A stretch of DNA of 64,000 nucleotides. It comes from SFEB01 sp964612455. Its GTDB lineage: Bacteria; Bacillota; Clostridia; Christensenellales; CAG-314. Every line of letters begins with the position of its first letter. The first letter of the stretch is position 1. Of the stretch, positions 27,303 to 37,606 are shown piece by piece. The notes under the pieces were generated by a model, which was not told where the DNA came from, did not search any database, and saw nothing but the letters and a program-made list of their open reading frames with translations. The stretch spans positions 44,313 to 108,312 of the forward strand of contig CAZTCB010000001.1 in the NCBI GenBank assembly GCA_964612455.1, given 5' to 3'. The position numbers were made by a program, and so were the translations under genes.

Positions 27303-28450
27303 TATAAACCCCTCATTGTCTTTCGCAAATCATTAATGCAATTCGTCAAACACTCGGCAAATTCCTGCGCGTCGTTGACGGTAGAATATCTATCAAAACT
27401 TATTCGCACCATACCTTCTCTATATTGCTTATCGATTTGCAAAGCCCCTATAATCCTATTGGTCTTGTTTCTACTGCTGCATGCGCTGCCGGTGCCGAAT
27501 ACAAAACCAAATTTTTCAACCATATGTAAAAGAACTTCCGTCTTTATACCTGCAAAAAATATCGTAAGGATATTGGGCGCACAATACTCCGTAGGTGTTA
27601 AGACAAAGTAATTATCACATTTTTGCCGTACTATTTCTAAAATAATATCTTTGATTTGTTTGTATTTAGTACTTAATGTATCAATATTGCTCGTAGTATG
27701 CAAAGCAGCTACTGAGAAAGCCATTATATTAGCAACGTTTTCGGTTCCTGCCCTTAGACCTCGCTCTTGTCCGCCTCCTCGTATCAATGGAGTAAAACGG
27801 ACATTTTTTTTGTGATAAACAAAACCTATCCCCTTGGGTGCGTTTATTTTATGTCCACTCGCAATAAAGTAATCAACGCCGAGATCTTTCACATTTAGCT
27901 TAATTTTACCAAAACTCTGGACGCCGTCACATACAAACAGACATCTTGCATTTACGTCCTTAACTATTTTACAAAGCGTCTTTATATCGTTAATCGCCCC
28001 CGTCTCGTTATTGACATGCATCAAGCACACAAAACGAGTATCATTGTCAATTAATTTTTGCAAACTATCGGCATCGGCTCTACCATCCGGCAACAAGTCA
28101 ACAAAACGAACATCGACACCTTTACTTTGTAAATACATTGCGGTGCTATACACTGCGGAATGTTCCACACGAGAGGTTACGATATTTCCTGAAAAGCCGT
28201 TTATCGCGCTAAGCATCGCCATATTGTCACCCTCGCTTCCGCAAGAAACAAACGTTATTTCATCGAAATCAGCCCCTATAATCCCTGCGATATTTTCTCT
28301 CGCGGCAGCCATGTCCGCTGCTACTTCGGTACTAAATCCCGATAATGCCGAAGGATTAAAAAACTGCTCAATATTATATCTTTCTATTATCGGCAACAAT
28401 TCGTCAGCCAAACGAGTAGTTGCCGCGTTGTCAAAATACTTTACTTTCAT
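27302..28450 (-). CDS. cysteine desulfurase (NifS/IscS family)
   Basis: 382 residues. A PLP enzyme that moves cysteine sulfur onto an active-site Cys persulfide. The Schiff-base lysine is in ASGHKINAPKGIGFVYHK, and the catalytic Cys loop is FGTGSACSSRNK. It resembles the NifS-like/NifZ type that partners with ThiI in Firmicutes. It is placed between mutS2 (9-bp gap) and thiI (1-bp overlap). Whether it also serves Fe-S cluster assembly, needed here by rimO, miaB and ispH, cannot be told from the sequence. Confidence 0.93.
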   Translation of the reverse strand: MKVKYFDNAATTRLADELLPIIERYNIEQFFNPSALSGFSTEVAADMAAARENIAGIIGADFDEITFVSCGSEGDNMAMLSAINGFSGNIVTSRVEHSAVYSTAMYLQSKGVDVRFVDLLPDGRADADSLQKLIDNDTRFVCLMHVNNETGAINDIKTLCKIVKDVNARCLFVCDGVQSFGKIKLNVKDLGVDYFIASGHKINAPKGIGFVYHKKNVRFTPLIRGGGQERGLRAGTENVANIMAFSVAALHTTSNIDTLSTKYKQIKDIILEIVRQKCDNYFVLTPTEYCAPNILTIFFAGIKTEVLLHMVEKFGFVFGTGSACSSRNKTNRIIGALQIDKQYREGMVRISFDRYSTVNDAQEFAECLTNCINDLRKTMRGL

Positions 28451-28459
28451 TTTTTTTAA

Positions 28460-30826
28460 TCATTTAAATTTTACTATAGTTACGCCGCCATTTCCCTCGT
28501 TGTAATCGCCCAGCCTGTATTCCGAAACGTTTCTATTACTTTTAAGGTATTGATGGATTGCGGCTTTCAGTTTTCCCGTTCCTCTGCCATGTATTATTCT
28601 TACTTCAGACGCGTTACGCATGATGGCGTCGTCAATAAATTTTTCAACGTTGTACATTGCCTCTTCTACGGTTTGGCCTATTACGTTGATTTCAAAAGAA
28701 AATCCTTTAGTTGTTACGGTCGTTTTTGGCGTTGTTATCTTTTGTTTTTGAGGCGTAACGTCAACGTATGAATACGCTTCGCCTTGCCTTAGCGTAGTGA
28801 CCATGTTATTAAACTTAACTTGAATTTTCCCTGATTTAGGTAAAGACGAAACTGTTCCCACTGTTTTTAATTTTTTTATAAAAACTTTATCTCCAAGTTG
28901 CAGTGTATTTATATCTATCGGACTACCCTCAAAAAAAACGTCGTTCTCTTCGCTTTCGTCTTCGTACTTTTTGTCATTCAACTTTTTGACTATAGAACGC
29001 GCGGCAAAGAGTGAATTTTCTTCTATGGTTTGTTTTTTAAAAAGCGCTTTTAATTGTTCCAATAGCGCCGAAGACTCTTCTCTTGCAGCAGAAACAATTC
29101 GTTTTGCCTCGGTACGACTACCGGCGAGAAGTTTTTCACGTTCAGCAACCAACAAAGCATTTTGATTTTTTGCTTTTTGATATTCTTCGGCTGTCTGGCG
29201 TTTCAATTCTTCCGACTCGACAATTAACTTTTCGTACTGTTGCCTTAGCTCTTCTGCATTTTTTAGTACTCTGTCGAATGATTTTTTATTTTCATCCACT
29301 CGACTAAACGCATCGGATACTATTTCTTCTTTCATACCCAAGCGCCGTGCAATCTCTAACGCATTGCTGTTTCCGGGGACACCCATAACGAGCTTATATG
29401 TCGGCTCAAAAGTTTTTGTGTCAAATTCCATACTTGCACTGACAACATTCGGCGTCGTTATCGAATACTCTTTTAATTGGCTGTAATGTGTCGTTATTAC
29501 ACTACGAGCATTACTATCGAGTAAATACCTACACACGGCAAGAGCAAGCGCGCTGCCCTCGATTGGTTCTGTACCCGCACCGATTTCATCCGCCAATACC
29601 AAACTTTCTGCCGTAATAGAGTTTAAAATGTAATTAAGATTTTTTATATGACTACTGAAAGTACTTAGGTTTTGCTCAATACTTTGTTCGTCCCCGATAT
29701 CGCAATATATGTTATCAAATATGGGAATCTCGGTATCGTCAGACGCAGGCAAATACAAACCGACATACGTCATCAAACAAAATAAACCGACGGTTTTTAT
29801 ACTCACAGTCTTTCCGCCGGTGTTGGGCCCGGTCACAATAACCTGTCGATTCATGTCACCAAACTTAATGGTTATAGGAACCACTTTTTTACTATCTATC
29901 AAAGGATGTCTGCCGTTTTTAATAAAAACGTATCCTTTTTGGTTTAAAAGCGGTAAATTAGCTTTTAATCTCTCGGAGTAAAATGCTTTTGCATAAACAC
30001 TGTCGACATAAGCAATTGTTTCTTGCGTACGGGCTAAATGATCGGCAATATCTGAAACGTTTTGCGTAAAATCAGCTATTATCCTCTCTATTTCTTCTTT
30101 TTCAGCCAAAAGGAGTTCTTTAAGTTGGTTGTTTAAATTAACTACACTTATCGGTTCAATAAAAACCGTCGCCCCCGATGCAGATTGATCATGAATGAGT
30201 CCTTGTACGTTACTCTTATATTCTTGCTTTACAGGTAAGACATACCTGTCATTTTTCATAGTAACGATAGCATCTTGCAAATATTTTGCCGTTGTGGACG
30301 ACCTGATAAACGAATTAAGCTTTTCTCTTATATCGAAATTTGTTTTTTTGATTTTTTGACGCAAAGCATACAACTCTGCACTTGCACTATCCGCCAATTC
30401 GTCTTCGTTAACTATACATTTATCGAGTCTTTCTTCAAAGGAAAAATTTTGATACATTCCCTGCGCATATATCTTTAAATAAGAAATTTTGTTTTCGTCA
30501 ACCTCATCAAGCATTGACGCGCAAAGTCGACTTGTACGCAACAACCGTTTTACTGCCAACAACTCTCTCAATGTCAATGAAGAATATATTTTTGCTTTTT
30601 TTAATGCCTCGGTAATATCGTCAAAATCAAAAGACGGAATAACGTTTTGATTGATGAGCCAAAAAGCTTCGCTCGTTTCGCTTAATAAACGATTCACAAG
30701 CGCAAAATCACCGACAGGGTTTAACGTCATTACGACATTTTTTGCAAACTTACTCGTTGCAAAATCCGCGACGTTTTGCAAAACAGTATAAAACTCTAAC
30801 TTATTCAGTGTTTTTTCTTCCATCAT
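28460..30826 (-). CDS. mutS2: MutS2 (RqcU-type) ATPase with Smr endonuclease domain
   Basis: 788 residues. It has a MutS-like core with Walker A GPNTGGKTVSIKT and VLADEIGAGTEPIEGSALA, a long coiled-coil segment (about 520-620; Glu/Lys/Arg-rich), a KOW-like segment (about 640-690) and a C-terminal Smr domain (EINVIGQTVEEAMYNVEKF then IIHGRGTGKLK). It lacks the mismatch-binding N-terminal domain of MutS. In Bacillus, MutS2 is known to act on collided ribosomes, with an older proposed role in suppressing recombination. The start ATGATG overlaps the U32 peptidase stop by 4 bp. Confidence 0.95.
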   Translation of the reverse strand: MMEEKTLNKLEFYTVLQNVADFATSKFAKNVVMTLNPVGDFALVNRLLSETSEAFWLINQNVIPSFDFDDITEALKKAKIYSSLTLRELLAVKRLLRTSRLCASMLDEVDENKISYLKIYAQGMYQNFSFEERLDKCIVNEDELADSASAELYALRQKIKKTNFDIREKLNSFIRSSTTAKYLQDAIVTMKNDRYVLPVKQEYKSNVQGLIHDQSASGATVFIEPISVVNLNNQLKELLLAEKEEIERIIADFTQNVSDIADHLARTQETIAYVDSVYAKAFYSERLKANLPLLNQKGYVFIKNGRHPLIDSKKVVPITIKFGDMNRQVIVTGPNTGGKTVSIKTVGLFCLMTYVGLYLPASDDTEIPIFDNIYCDIGDEQSIEQNLSTFSSHIKNLNYILNSITAESLVLADEIGAGTEPIEGSALALAVCRYLLDSNARSVITTHYSQLKEYSITTPNVVSASMEFDTKTFEPTYKLVMGVPGNSNALEIARRLGMKEEIVSDAFSRVDENKKSFDRVLKNAEELRQQYEKLIVESEELKRQTAEEYQKAKNQNALLVAEREKLLAGSRTEAKRIVSAAREESSALLEQLKALFKKQTIEENSLFAARSIVKKLNDKKYEDESEENDVFFEGSPIDINTLQLGDKVFIKKLKTVGTVSSLPKSGKIQVKFNNMVTTLRQGEAYSYVDVTPQKQKITTPKTTVTTKGFSFEINVIGQTVEEAMYNVEKFIDDAIMRNASEVRIIHGRGTGKLKAAIHQYLKSNRNVSEYRLGDYNEGNGGVTIVKFK

Positions 30827-33138
30827 TTAACCTTTTTAACTAAGTGCCCGGTTGTATGAGGCACGTCTTGTTTATCAATACTTTTCGCATTTAACGCCTG
30901 CCGGTAAAGCTTATAAACGCTACTCCTGCTGTCGGGATTTGGTTTTAGCAAATAATTACCGCTAAAATCAATTTTTTCATCTCCAACCAAAGGCAAACAA
31001 TTAAACAACTCCCAGTAACACTTTGCTATACGTTTACGCCGCAAATGAAAACACCTGTTAGTTTTATCCCTATATACCAAATCTTTCCCATTATACCCGC
31101 AATGACCGCAATCACATTTTGAGTTTACATGCAGCGGACAATGCACCAAAGTCATCAAACATATTTCTCCGTCAGTAAAAATAAAACCTTCTTTGTCTTC
31201 AAACTCATTTATTTCCGCAAGCGACAACTCCTGACTATAAAAGAAGGAAAAATAATTCTCACCGCAAAGCAATTTTAATGAATTTAGGGATTCGTTGTTG
31301 AATACGTTTAATCCGAGACCGATAACTATTTTTAATCCCAACTCGCGCGCAAGATAAACGGCGTACAAATTGTTTGCCACCACACCTTCAAACAAACCCG
31401 TCTTTAATATGGATTTTAACACGGCATAATCCGATTCGGTAGCGAAATTAGGTGTATCGAGATAAATAGCATTAGCGTTTAATGTCGGAACAACTGTTTT
31501 TACCAGATTGAGATTATATTCGTTAGGTTTAAATACTATCAACGTATCCGCCCCATAAACGGTATCATCAAAAGATTCGTCAACGTAAAGACATAAACGT
31601 TTTGATTTATTTGCAGGCAGATAACGGTTATTGCATGCTGCCGTAGAATTGATGGGATTTCTTTTTAACGTTAAATTGTAGCGTAAAATCAATTCTTCGT
31701 CCAGCATGCTTAGTCCTTTTCGTCTTAATGTATTTATTAAACTCAAAGGAAGAAAAACATCGTCTATGTCAACTATTATTTTTGAAATAGTATAATGCGT
31801 ATTGCCTGTTTTTGATATCTGTTTAACTATGTTCTCCTTGGTAATAGGTTGATTTTGTGCTTTATCGAGCACGTCGGTACTTTCAACCAAAACGCTGACA
31901 CCATTACATGAAAACTGAATTTTTGCCCTATGCCCTGCTTTTGCGCAAAAAAATACTTCGACAGATAAAGATTTTTTTATTGCGTCCAATCGCGAAATTT
32001 GAGCCACGGATGTCGTAATATTGATATCGTCGCCTGTTTCGCAATCGCCACATATGCCGACCTTGGTGAGACCGTTTTTGCTCGACTCCATACAAATAGC
32101 ATTGCCTACTTCGATATCATCTCTTAACACCTTAAAAGCATCGCCTTCATGCAAAAATCGGTTTCCTTTTATAAACCATTCTTTTCCGTTTCTTACTAAA
32201 GTACCTACTTTTACACCGATGTGACCTTGAGCTTGAGGGTAAACTATATTCGCATTATTATTAATGTATCCGTTAGTATAGTTTCCTCTGTTATAAATAG
32301 TTTTAAGCTCGTATAAATCGTTGTCAGTCCAAGTATAATCGCTATCTATAACTTTCCTATACGTTTTTGTAGTCTGCGCAACGTACTGAGCTCGACGATT
32401 TCTACCTTCGATTTTCAGCATCTTGACGCCACAGTCCGCCAATTTACCCACGTTGCGGATAAGACACAAGTCACGTGCAGACAGAAGGTATCCTGTTTTT
32501 ATATTTTGCCCATCAACAATACAGTCGTATTTTTGTCTGCAAGGCTGAGCGCACAAACCCCTGTTTCCGCTGTTTCCATCGATAAACGAGGAAAATAGAC
32601 ACTGCCCCGAAACAGATACGCATAGCGCACCATGCAAAAAAGCCTCTACGTCTATACCTACTTTTTCGTGAATTTTTTCAATATCCGCCAACGGTGTTTC
32701 TCTGCTGACAACAACCCTCGAACATCCGAGCTCTTCCGCTATTTTTGCGCCTGCGACATTGTGTATATTTTGCTGAGTACTGAGCGTAACGTCAAAATCG
32801 GGACAATTATCCTTTAAGTACCTTAATAAACCGATATCCGTTACAATTAAACCGTCAACGAAATTTTCATAGCAATAGCGACCGAGCTGACATGCCTCTT
32901 TGAACTCACTATTTTTTATACAGGTATTGATTGTAACAAATACCTTTACGTTAAAAAGATGGCAAAAATTAACCCATTCAGGCAAATTTTCAGTGGTAAA
33001 ATTGTCAGCCTTCATTCGGGCGTTAAATTTGTTTAATCCCAAGTATACTGCATCAGCGCCGTTAAACACGGCAGCCATCAACGCGTCGGGACTACCTGCA
33101 GGTGCCAATATTGACGGTTTATCTGAGAACTGCGCCAA
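30823..33138 (-). CDS. U32 family peptidase/collagenase-like protein with DUF3656
   Basis: 771 residues. The N-terminal half is a peptidase U32 domain (ILAPAGSPDALMAAVFNGADAVYLG, partial), including the E-F-L-H-G-A-L-C-x-x-x-S-G-x-C block of the family. It contains several conserved cysteines (CAQPCRQKYDC). The C-terminal half corresponds to DUF3656. Some U32 members act in tRNA or rRNA hydroxylation (TrhP, RlhA) rather than proteolysis, and an RNA-modification role fits its neighbours (pheT, mutS2, thiI). It overlaps pheT by 20 bp and mutS2 by 4 bp. Confidence 0.92.
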   Translation of the reverse strand: MAQFSDKPSILAPAGSPDALMAAVFNGADAVYLGLNKFNARMKADNFTTENLPEWVNFCHLFNVKVFVTINTCIKNSEFKEACQLGRYCYENFVDGLIVTDIGLLRYLKDNCPDFDVTLSTQQNIHNVAGAKIAEELGCSRVVVSRETPLADIEKIHEKVGIDVEAFLHGALCVSVSGQCLFSSFIDGNSGNRGLCAQPCRQKYDCIVDGQNIKTGYLLSARDLCLIRNVGKLADCGVKMLKIEGRNRRAQYVAQTTKTYRKVIDSDYTWTDNDLYELKTIYNRGNYTNGYINNNANIVYPQAQGHIGVKVGTLVRNGKEWFIKGNRFLHEGDAFKVLRDDIEVGNAICMESSKNGLTKVGICGDCETGDDINITTSVAQISRLDAIKKSLSVEVFFCAKAGHRAKIQFSCNGVSVLVESTDVLDKAQNQPITKENIVKQISKTGNTHYTISKIIVDIDDVFLPLSLINTLRRKGLSMLDEELILRYNLTLKRNPINSTAACNNRYLPANKSKRLCLYVDESFDDTVYGADTLIVFKPNEYNLNLVKTVVPTLNANAIYLDTPNFATESDYAVLKSILKTGLFEGVVANNLYAVYLARELGLKIVIGLGLNVFNNESLNSLKLLCGENYFSFFYSQELSLAEINEFEDKEGFIFTDGEICLMTLVHCPLHVNSKCDCGHCGYNGKDLVYRDKTNRCFHLRRKRIAKCYWELFNCLPLVGDEKIDFSGNYLLKPNPDSRSSVYKLYRQALNAKSIDKQDVPHTTGHLVKKVK

Positions 33139-35503
33139 ATTTTTCTCCTAATACTTTTAATATTCTTTTTATTTGCGGTTCAATGTCTTTGTCGGTCAAA
33201 GTACGATTTGATACCCTAAATTTCAAGGACAACGCAATACTTTTTTTGCCGACGGGTACCTGTTCTCCCTCATAAACGTCAAACAGTCTTACCGATTCGC
33301 AAATCTTGCTCGTGCGTAATACTTCATCGATAATATCCTGAACAAATACCGATTTATCCGTTACTACGGCGATATCGCGTTCTACCGAAGGTAATCTCGG
33401 TATCGCCTTATATTTTACTACGTTACGTTTCAGTCTGATTACATCGTCAAGATTGATTTCACAAACATAAAGTTTTGTAAGCAAATCAAAATTTTGTTTT
33501 ACCGTGGGATGCAATTCGCCTATATATCCTATCTTTTCCTCACCGCAAAGAATATCGGCAGATACTCCGGGATGTAAAAATTCTTCGCCGCTACGACGAT
33601 ATTTCGCATCGATGCCTAACGCAGATAAAAACGTACCGATATCTGACTTGGCGTCAAAAAAATCCCCGATGGAGCTCACGAAACAAAGTTTATAAACTTC
33701 TTTCGGCTGTTCATTCTGTTCGGTTTCTTTAAAAAACGTCTTAGAAATTTCAAATAGTTTAACGTCGCCGTTCTTACGACTTTGGTTTTCCGCAGCGACA
33801 CTCAGCAGATGCGGCAAAATCGACTGCCGCAATAAGGCGTAGTCTTCGCCCAACGGGTTTAAAATTTTAACAAAATCACCCTTGTCATCGGTTTTAGAGA
33901 GAGTCAATTTATCAAATAAACGTTTGCCGCCAAAAGAATAAGTTACGCATTGGTTATAGCCCAATCCGACGAAATTTTTTAAAGCCCCGTCGATGATAGT
34001 TTGCGTCACAGTTTTTTCGGATGACGTAATTTCTGCGTTTTTCAATAATGTAGACGTGATATTATCATACCCATATACTCTGATTATCTCTTCTATATAA
34101 TCGCAATCTCTCTGCAAATCCTCACGATACATTGGCGCAACACAAGTTATCTGACCGTTGCGTATAGTCGTCTCTATGCCGAGATTGTTTAAAATCTCAA
34201 CGACCTTGACTTGCTCGATTTCAATACCGAGTAAATTTTTGATACGATCGTACGAAAAAGTCAAAGTATTATTAAAATCATTATCTTCTTCCACGACGGC
34301 TCTGCCTACCGTGACTTTACCGCAATCGAGTTGATTTACAAGATGTAACGCCCTCGACAAAGCAATGTCTGCGGTGTAGCTGTCAACGCCTTTTTCAAAT
34401 CGTGAAGAGCTATCCGTTTTTATTCCCAAAAAACGACTCGTACGACGAATGTTTTCCCTATTAAACTTTGCAGACTCAAACATGACACAATTAGTATCAT
34501 TTTTAATACCGCTATTGCTACCACCCATTACACCAGCTATGCCTACAGGGCGTTCTTTATCCGCAATAACTAAAACATTGTCGTTCAGCTCGTATTCCTT
34601 TTGATTAAAAGGTATTATTTTTTCGCCGTTTATCGCGCGTCTGACAATAATAACTTTGTCGTTAATATCGGCATAATCGAATGCATGCATAGGTTGACCG
34701 ACTTCTAACAAAACATAGTTTGTTATATCAACCATATTATTGATTGCATTTACTCCGCAAGCTGCCAACCTTCTCGTCATCCACAAAGGCGACTGTTTAA
34801 TGGCTATATCCGTTGCTCCTTGCATATAGTAAGATGGACAAAGCTTGCTGTCTTTAACGACAACACTAACCAAATCTTGTGTCTTTTTTGAGGAATTTTC
34901 TTCAAAATCGATTTCTAAAGGCTTTACCTTTTTGCCCAACGCAACTGCAACTTCTCTCGCTAACCCGTAAATACTATTGCAATCCGGTCGATTAAACGTG
35001 ACGGCAAAATCCAACACGTAGTCATCGAGCCCAAGTACTTTCACCATATCTTCGCCAACGGTTTCGTCGTCGTTTAGAATGAGAATACCGTCGACAGCCG
35101 CTCCGGGATAAATTGCATCTGTTATACCGAGCTCATCTCCGCCGCAAAACATGCCGTTACTCGGGAGACCGCGCAATTTACCGTTTTTTATAATCGTACC
35201 GTCGGCAAGACGTGCACCGTTTAACGAAACAGGTACTTTAGCGCCGACGAAAACGTTTTTAGCAGCAGTAATAATTTGTAGCGGTTCGCTTTGCCCGATA
35301 TCAACTTGACATACCTGTAATTTATCCGCATCGGGATGTTTCGCGATATCTGTTATCTGACCAACTTTGACGTTGGTAAACTTGTTGCCGAGATACTCTA
35401 CCGACTCTATTTCAAAACCGATTGATACCATTTTTTTGCACAAGGTATCGACGTCGACATCAATATCTACGTATTGTTTGAGCCAACTTAACGGTGCTTT
35501 CAT
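33119..35503 (-). CDS. pheT: phenylalanine--tRNA ligase beta subunit
   Basis: 794 residues, standard length. It has an N-terminal structural domain, an EMAP/OB-fold tRNA-binding region (about 40-150; KVGQITDIAKHPDADKLQVC), the B3/4 editing domain, the B5 domain, the catalytic-like core and a C-terminal FDX-ACB anticodon-binding domain (about 700-790; PRLPSVERDIAVV). It forms an alpha2-beta2 enzyme with PheS, encoded 4 bp upstream. It is controlled by the Phe T-box in front of pheS. Confidence 0.97.
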   Translation of the reverse strand: MKAPLSWLKQYVDIDVDVDTLCKKMVSIGFEIESVEYLGNKFTNVKVGQITDIAKHPDADKLQVCQVDIGQSEPLQIITAAKNVFVGAKVPVSLNGARLADGTIIKNGKLRGLPSNGMFCGGDELGITDAIYPGAAVDGILILNDDETVGEDMVKVLGLDDYVLDFAVTFNRPDCNSIYGLAREVAVALGKKVKPLEIDFEENSSKKTQDLVSVVVKDSKLCPSYYMQGATDIAIKQSPLWMTRRLAACGVNAINNMVDITNYVLLEVGQPMHAFDYADINDKVIIVRRAINGEKIIPFNQKEYELNDNVLVIADKERPVGIAGVMGGSNSGIKNDTNCVMFESAKFNRENIRRTSRFLGIKTDSSSRFEKGVDSYTADIALSRALHLVNQLDCGKVTVGRAVVEEDNDFNNTLTFSYDRIKNLLGIEIEQVKVVEILNNLGIETTIRNGQITCVAPMYREDLQRDCDYIEEIIRVYGYDNITSTLLKNAEITSSEKTVTQTIIDGALKNFVGLGYNQCVTYSFGGKRLFDKLTLSKTDDKGDFVKILNPLGEDYALLRQSILPHLLSVAAENQSRKNGDVKLFEISKTFFKETEQNEQPKEVYKLCFVSSIGDFFDAKSDIGTFLSALGIDAKYRRSGEEFLHPGVSADILCGEEKIGYIGELHPTVKQNFDLLTKLYVCEINLDDVIRLKRNVVKYKAIPRLPSVERDIAVVTDKSVFVQDIIDEVLRTSKICESVRLFDVYEGEQVPVGKKSIALSLKFRVSNRTLTDKDIEPQIKRILKVLGEKFGAVLR

Positions 35504-35507
35504 CCTC

Positions 35508-36539
35508 TTAATCCTCCATTTTGTCGAATTGTTTTAAAAAGTTTACGTCGTTTTCAAAGAAAAGTCTTATATCCGGTATACCGTATTTAATCATTGCAAA
35601 TCTTTCTAACCCGAAACCAAAGGCATATCCGTTGTATTGCGTTGCGTCGATACCGCAATTTTCAAGTACAAAAGGATGAACCATACCGGCTCCAAGCACT
35701 TCGATCCACCCTGTACCTTTACACAATGAGCACCCTTTGCCGTTGCAAGACGAACAAGTAAGGTCTACTTCTACGCTGGGTTCCGTAAAAGGAAAATACG
35801 ACGGACGAAACCTGACTTTTGTTTCGTCACCAAACAACTTTCTCGCTACTGTTTCCAAAGTACCCTTTAAATCGCACAACGTAAGATGCTTATCAACAAC
35901 CAATCCTTCTATCTGATGAAACATCGGCGAATGCGAAGCATCGCTATCGGGACGATAAACTTTACCGGGACAAACTATTTTTAGCGGCGGCTTTTCGCTA
36001 AGCATCACGCGAGCCTGATTGGGAGACGTATGAGTCCGCAATAAAACTTCTCTCCCCAAAAAAAACGTATCCTGCATATCCCTTGCCGGGTGATCCGAAG
36101 GAATATTTAACGCCTGAAAGTTAAAATAGTCCGTTTCCGCTTCCGGACCTTCTTTTACCGAAAACCCCAACCCTTCAAAAATTTTGACAATTTGATTTTG
36201 TATTAGTTGGATAGGATGTAGCGTGCCTAACTTTCCTTCGCCTTTATTTACAGTGATATCGACAGACTCGTTGTTTAATTTATCCGCTACGGCTTTAGCT
36301 TGCAAAACAACCTTGGTTTCCTCCAACGCTGTTTCCATTTCAACTTTCGCTTTATTTAAAAACGCCCCCATTGCGGGCTTGTCCTCTGCCGGCAAATCCC
36401 TTAGCCCTTTAAGCAGTGCGGTAAACGTACCGCTCTTTCCGAAATACTTTATTCTGACGTTATTTAAATCGTCCAAAGAAAGACAGGAATTTACCTCTGA
36501 AAAAAACTCTTGTCTTAAACATTCTATCTTTTCCTTCAT
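35508..36539 (-). CDS. pheS: phenylalanine--tRNA ligase alpha subunit
   Basis: 343 residues. Class II synthetase catalytic subunit with an N-terminal coiled coil (about 1-90), motif 2 (MFHQIEGLVVDKHLT), FRPSYFPFTEPSVEV, and motif 3 FGFGLERFAMIKYGIPDIR. A Cys cluster (CSSCNGKGCSLCKGTGW) lies before the active-site segment EVLGAGMVHP, a pattern seen in some PheS proteins. The RBS is GGGAG. It heads a six-gene operon (pheS-pheT-U32-mutS2-cysteine desulfurase-thiI) with overlaps or gaps of 9 bp or less. Confidence 0.97.
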   Translation of the reverse strand: MKEKIECLRQEFFSEVNSCLSLDDLNNVRIKYFGKSGTFTALLKGLRDLPAEDKPAMGAFLNKAKVEMETALEETKVVLQAKAVADKLNNESVDITVNKGEGKLGTLHPIQLIQNQIVKIFEGLGFSVKEGPEAETDYFNFQALNIPSDHPARDMQDTFFLGREVLLRTHTSPNQARVMLSEKPPLKIVCPGKVYRPDSDASHSPMFHQIEGLVVDKHLTLCDLKGTLETVARKLFGDETKVRFRPSYFPFTEPSVEVDLTCSSCNGKGCSLCKGTGWIEVLGAGMVHPFVLENCGIDATQYNGYAFGFGLERFAMIKYGIPDIRLFFENDVNFLKQFDKMED

Positions 36540-36561
36540 ATTTACTCCCTAATACAAAAAA

Positions 36562-36832
36562 ATTAACCGTCCCAAATATTAGGACGGCTTAAAATATCCG
36601 TGGTACCACCTAACTTTACGTTATCGGAAAAAAACACACCGACAACGCCTTGTTACAACCTTTAACGGAGTCAACCGCAAATGGCTACTGTCTGTATAAA
36701 CGCAGGTTCACCAAATGTGCTACAAAGTGAATATCTTTCTTACGCCGTAAAATCTCTCACCAACCGATTTTTCTCTCAACGCTACGCAATCGTAAGACTC
36801 TTATGCTTCGTCATCGCTTTGTTAGTAGTATA
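36562..36832 (-). promoter_or_regulatory. T-box leader (specifier UUC, Phe) controlling pheST
   Basis: On the - strand the leader contains the conserved T-box TTAGGTGGTACCACGG (36613-36598), complementary to an uncharged tRNA acceptor end. It is followed by a terminator stem CCGTCC/GGACGG (36567-36572 with 36582-36587) and a T-rich tract ending just before pheS. A plausible Specifier Loop places TTC (36731-36729) in the sequence ATATTCACTTTG, matching Phe. A -10 box TATACT (36832-36827) precedes the leader; the best -35 (TTGCTA, 36857-36852) has a 19-bp spacer. Uncharged tRNA-Phe would favour readthrough. Confidence 0.88.
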
Positions 36833-36883
36833 ACAAAGTTTTTTAATATTAGCAAGCAATTTTTTTAATCGTTTAAAAATTTT

Positions 36884-37555
36884 TTAAGGCGTCAAATCAT
36901 AATCTTGACCAAAAATACTTCCGGCGGCTAAATATGTATCGGGTACTTTCCCGACAATAATACTTTCAGACACCAAAACCGGTGTATTTGTCTTTACCGT
37001 AGACTGAGACGTCGGCAAAACTATTGATACGGTTGCAACCACGTCGAGATAAATCTTATGCCGCGTCTGGTTGATTCCCGCAGACTCAAACTCAGAAACA
37101 AATTGACATTTTACCGAACCTATAGGCAAAACTTTTACCGTGACGTCAAAACCTTTTCCCGCAAGTAACGGACTGCCCGATAAAGTACCTATTGGTATCT
37201 TAACGTCTTGTTCGCCCATTTTTTCTATATAAGTCTCAGTAGATTGTGCCATGTCTCGCGCAAGCTTATTGATAATCATACTATTGGCGGCAATAAGAGT
37301 AATCTCATCGTTTGAATTTTTTTCAATAGTAACCAATTCGCCGTAGCTGATAGGCTCAACCATTACCTCAAAAATAGCACTGTTTACGGCGGCCGTCGTC
37401 AATGATTTTATCTTTGCCTCCGAAAAAGCCACTATAGTAGGAGAAACGGAATTCAGCATATAAATACATACAATCGCTATCGTTAAAACAATCAACGATA
37501 AAACAATTAATTTTTTCAACTTTTTAAGCGGTTTAGTTTTAATACTTTTAGTCAC
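36884..37555 (-). CDS. yunB: sporulation protein YunB
   Basis: 223 residues with a GTG start preceded by AAAGGTG. One N-terminal transmembrane segment (about residues 15-36) is followed by an extracytoplasmic domain. The segment VSPTIVAFSEAKIKSLTTAAVN and the later LPIGSVKCQFVSEFESAGINQTRHKIYLDV (quoted separately and in part) match the YunB family, known as a sporulation gene in Bacillus. Its exact biochemical role is unknown. It lies 51 bp after spoVAE in the same direction, so it probably belongs to or follows the spoVA transcript. Confidence 0.88.
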   Translation of the reverse strand: MTKSIKTKPLKKLKKLIVLSLIVLTIAIVCIYMLNSVSPTIVAFSEAKIKSLTTAAVNSAIFEVMVEPISYGELVTIEKNSNDEITLIAANSMIINKLARDMAQSTETYIEKMGEQDVKIPIGTLSGSPLLAGKGFDVTVKVLPIGSVKCQFVSEFESAGINQTRHKIYLDVVATVSIVLPTSQSTVKTNTPVLVSESIIVGKVPDTYLAAGSIFGQDYDLTP

Positions 37556-37606
37556 GACGCACCTTTATTTACTATTATATTTATATAAGAATAAATAAGT
37601 GCATAT

